Positions 6,986 through 7,314 of a stretch of 7,314 nt of DNA are shown piece after piece; position 1 is the first letter of the stretch; every line of letters begins with the position of its first letter. The position numbers and the translations under genes are program-made. The notes beneath the pieces are model-generated. The model did no database searches and had not been told where the DNA came from. It worked only from the letters and a program-made list of their open reading frames with translations. The stretch lies in contig CAMPKR010000123.1 of NCBI GenBank assembly GCA_946887345.1, positions 1 through 7,314 of the forward strand. The letters run 5' to 3'. The stretch comes from an uncultured Bacteroidota bacterium. Its GTDB lineage: Bacteria > Bacteroidota > Bacteroidia > Chitinophagales > Chitinophagaceae.

Positions 6986-7314
6986 CGATACCACCAAAGC
7001 CAAGGCCTGCGTGGTGCGGTTTTAAAGCTCACTCGGCACCATTGGGTGTGGAGTATATGCATGGCTTTTCTGATCCCCAGCTGAAAAATTTCTTCCTGGT
7101 CGCGCTTCATGGATCGACGAGCGTTTGGCGACAGCGTGGAAATGCCATAGTGAAAGTGGCAGGAAAGGACAAATATTATGATATCGTCAACGGCTTCCTG
7201 GAAGGAAAGGAAGACAAAGACCGGAAAGGGCGACCATGTGATGTACTGATGCACGATGAGCGTTCGTTCTTCTTTACTGATGACCTGAACGGTGTGCTGT
7301 ACTATGTATGGAGG
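6898..7314 (+). pseudogene. C-terminal part of the same dehydrogenase-like gene, in a shifted frame and cut by the right edge
   Basis: A second frame, -1 relative to the one that begins at 6113, is open from 6898 (just after an in-frame TAG at 6895-6897) to the window end at 7314. From about 6925 it reads as the continuation of the same protein: YKGVVLPDKAMQDSARKNG, then PAWCGFKAHSAPLGVEYMHG, FFLVALHGSTSVWRQRGN, and GRPCDVLMHDERSFFFTDD followed by NGVLYYVWR. The HSAPLG block, the LVALHGS blade strand and the DVL...TDD final blade all match the C-terminal half of glucose/sorbosone dehydrogenases. The gene is thus split by a net loss of one base or gain of two near 6917-6930. Only a few residues are probably missing beyond the edge. 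No start codon or ribosome site argues for separate translation; the ATG at 6907 lies in sequence that belongs to the upstream frame. This may be a real mutation or a base-calling error. Confidence 0.75.

Noticed and set aside
6916..7254. A 112-codon minus-strand frame at the right end
   Set aside because: The plus-strand -1 frame over the same stretch reads clearly as the C-terminal half of the dehydrogenase, so the minus-strand frame is a shadow.

Overview
The window reads as an ordinary chromosomal segment of a Bacteroidota bacterium, probably of the Chitinophagaceae/Sphingobacteriia type. This rests on three things. The TonB-dependent receptor has the N-terminal carboxypeptidase-regulatory-like domain usual in that phylum. 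Two gene starts carry good matches to the Bacteroidota -7 promoter element TAnnTTTG. Start codons lack strong Shine-Dalgarno sequences. The placement is by recognition of protein and promoter style, not by a database search.

Layout, left to right. The 3' part of an unrecognised gene (+ strand) enters from the left edge and ends at 556. Six bases later comes the stop codon of a leftward two-gene operon: a DUF3347-like lipoprotein (3530 to 2952) followed 13 bp downstream by a 791-residue TonB-dependent outer-membrane receptor (2938 to 563). A 72-bp divergent promoter region (3531-3602) separates this operon from a rightward group: an ABC-F ATPase (3603-5561), a YajQ-family protein (5621-6112), and a secreted PQQ/sorbosone-dehydrogenase-like protein (from 6113) whose ATG directly follows the yajQ stop codon. 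The last gene is frameshifted near 6917-6930. Its C-terminal part continues in another frame to the right edge.

Functionally, the left half is cell-envelope uptake (outer-membrane receptor plus exported lipoprotein). The right half combines a ribosome-associated ATPase, a nucleotide-binding protein and a periplasmic oxidoreductase, with no obvious shared pathway. I see no mobile element, CRISPR array, tRNA, rRNA or defence system, and no new multi-gene system. The points most worth a second look are the frameshifted dehydrogenase and the DUF3347-like lipoprotein that seems to have lost the family's metal-binding Cys/Met residues beside a TonB receptor. No gene-free stretch exceeds 72 bp.
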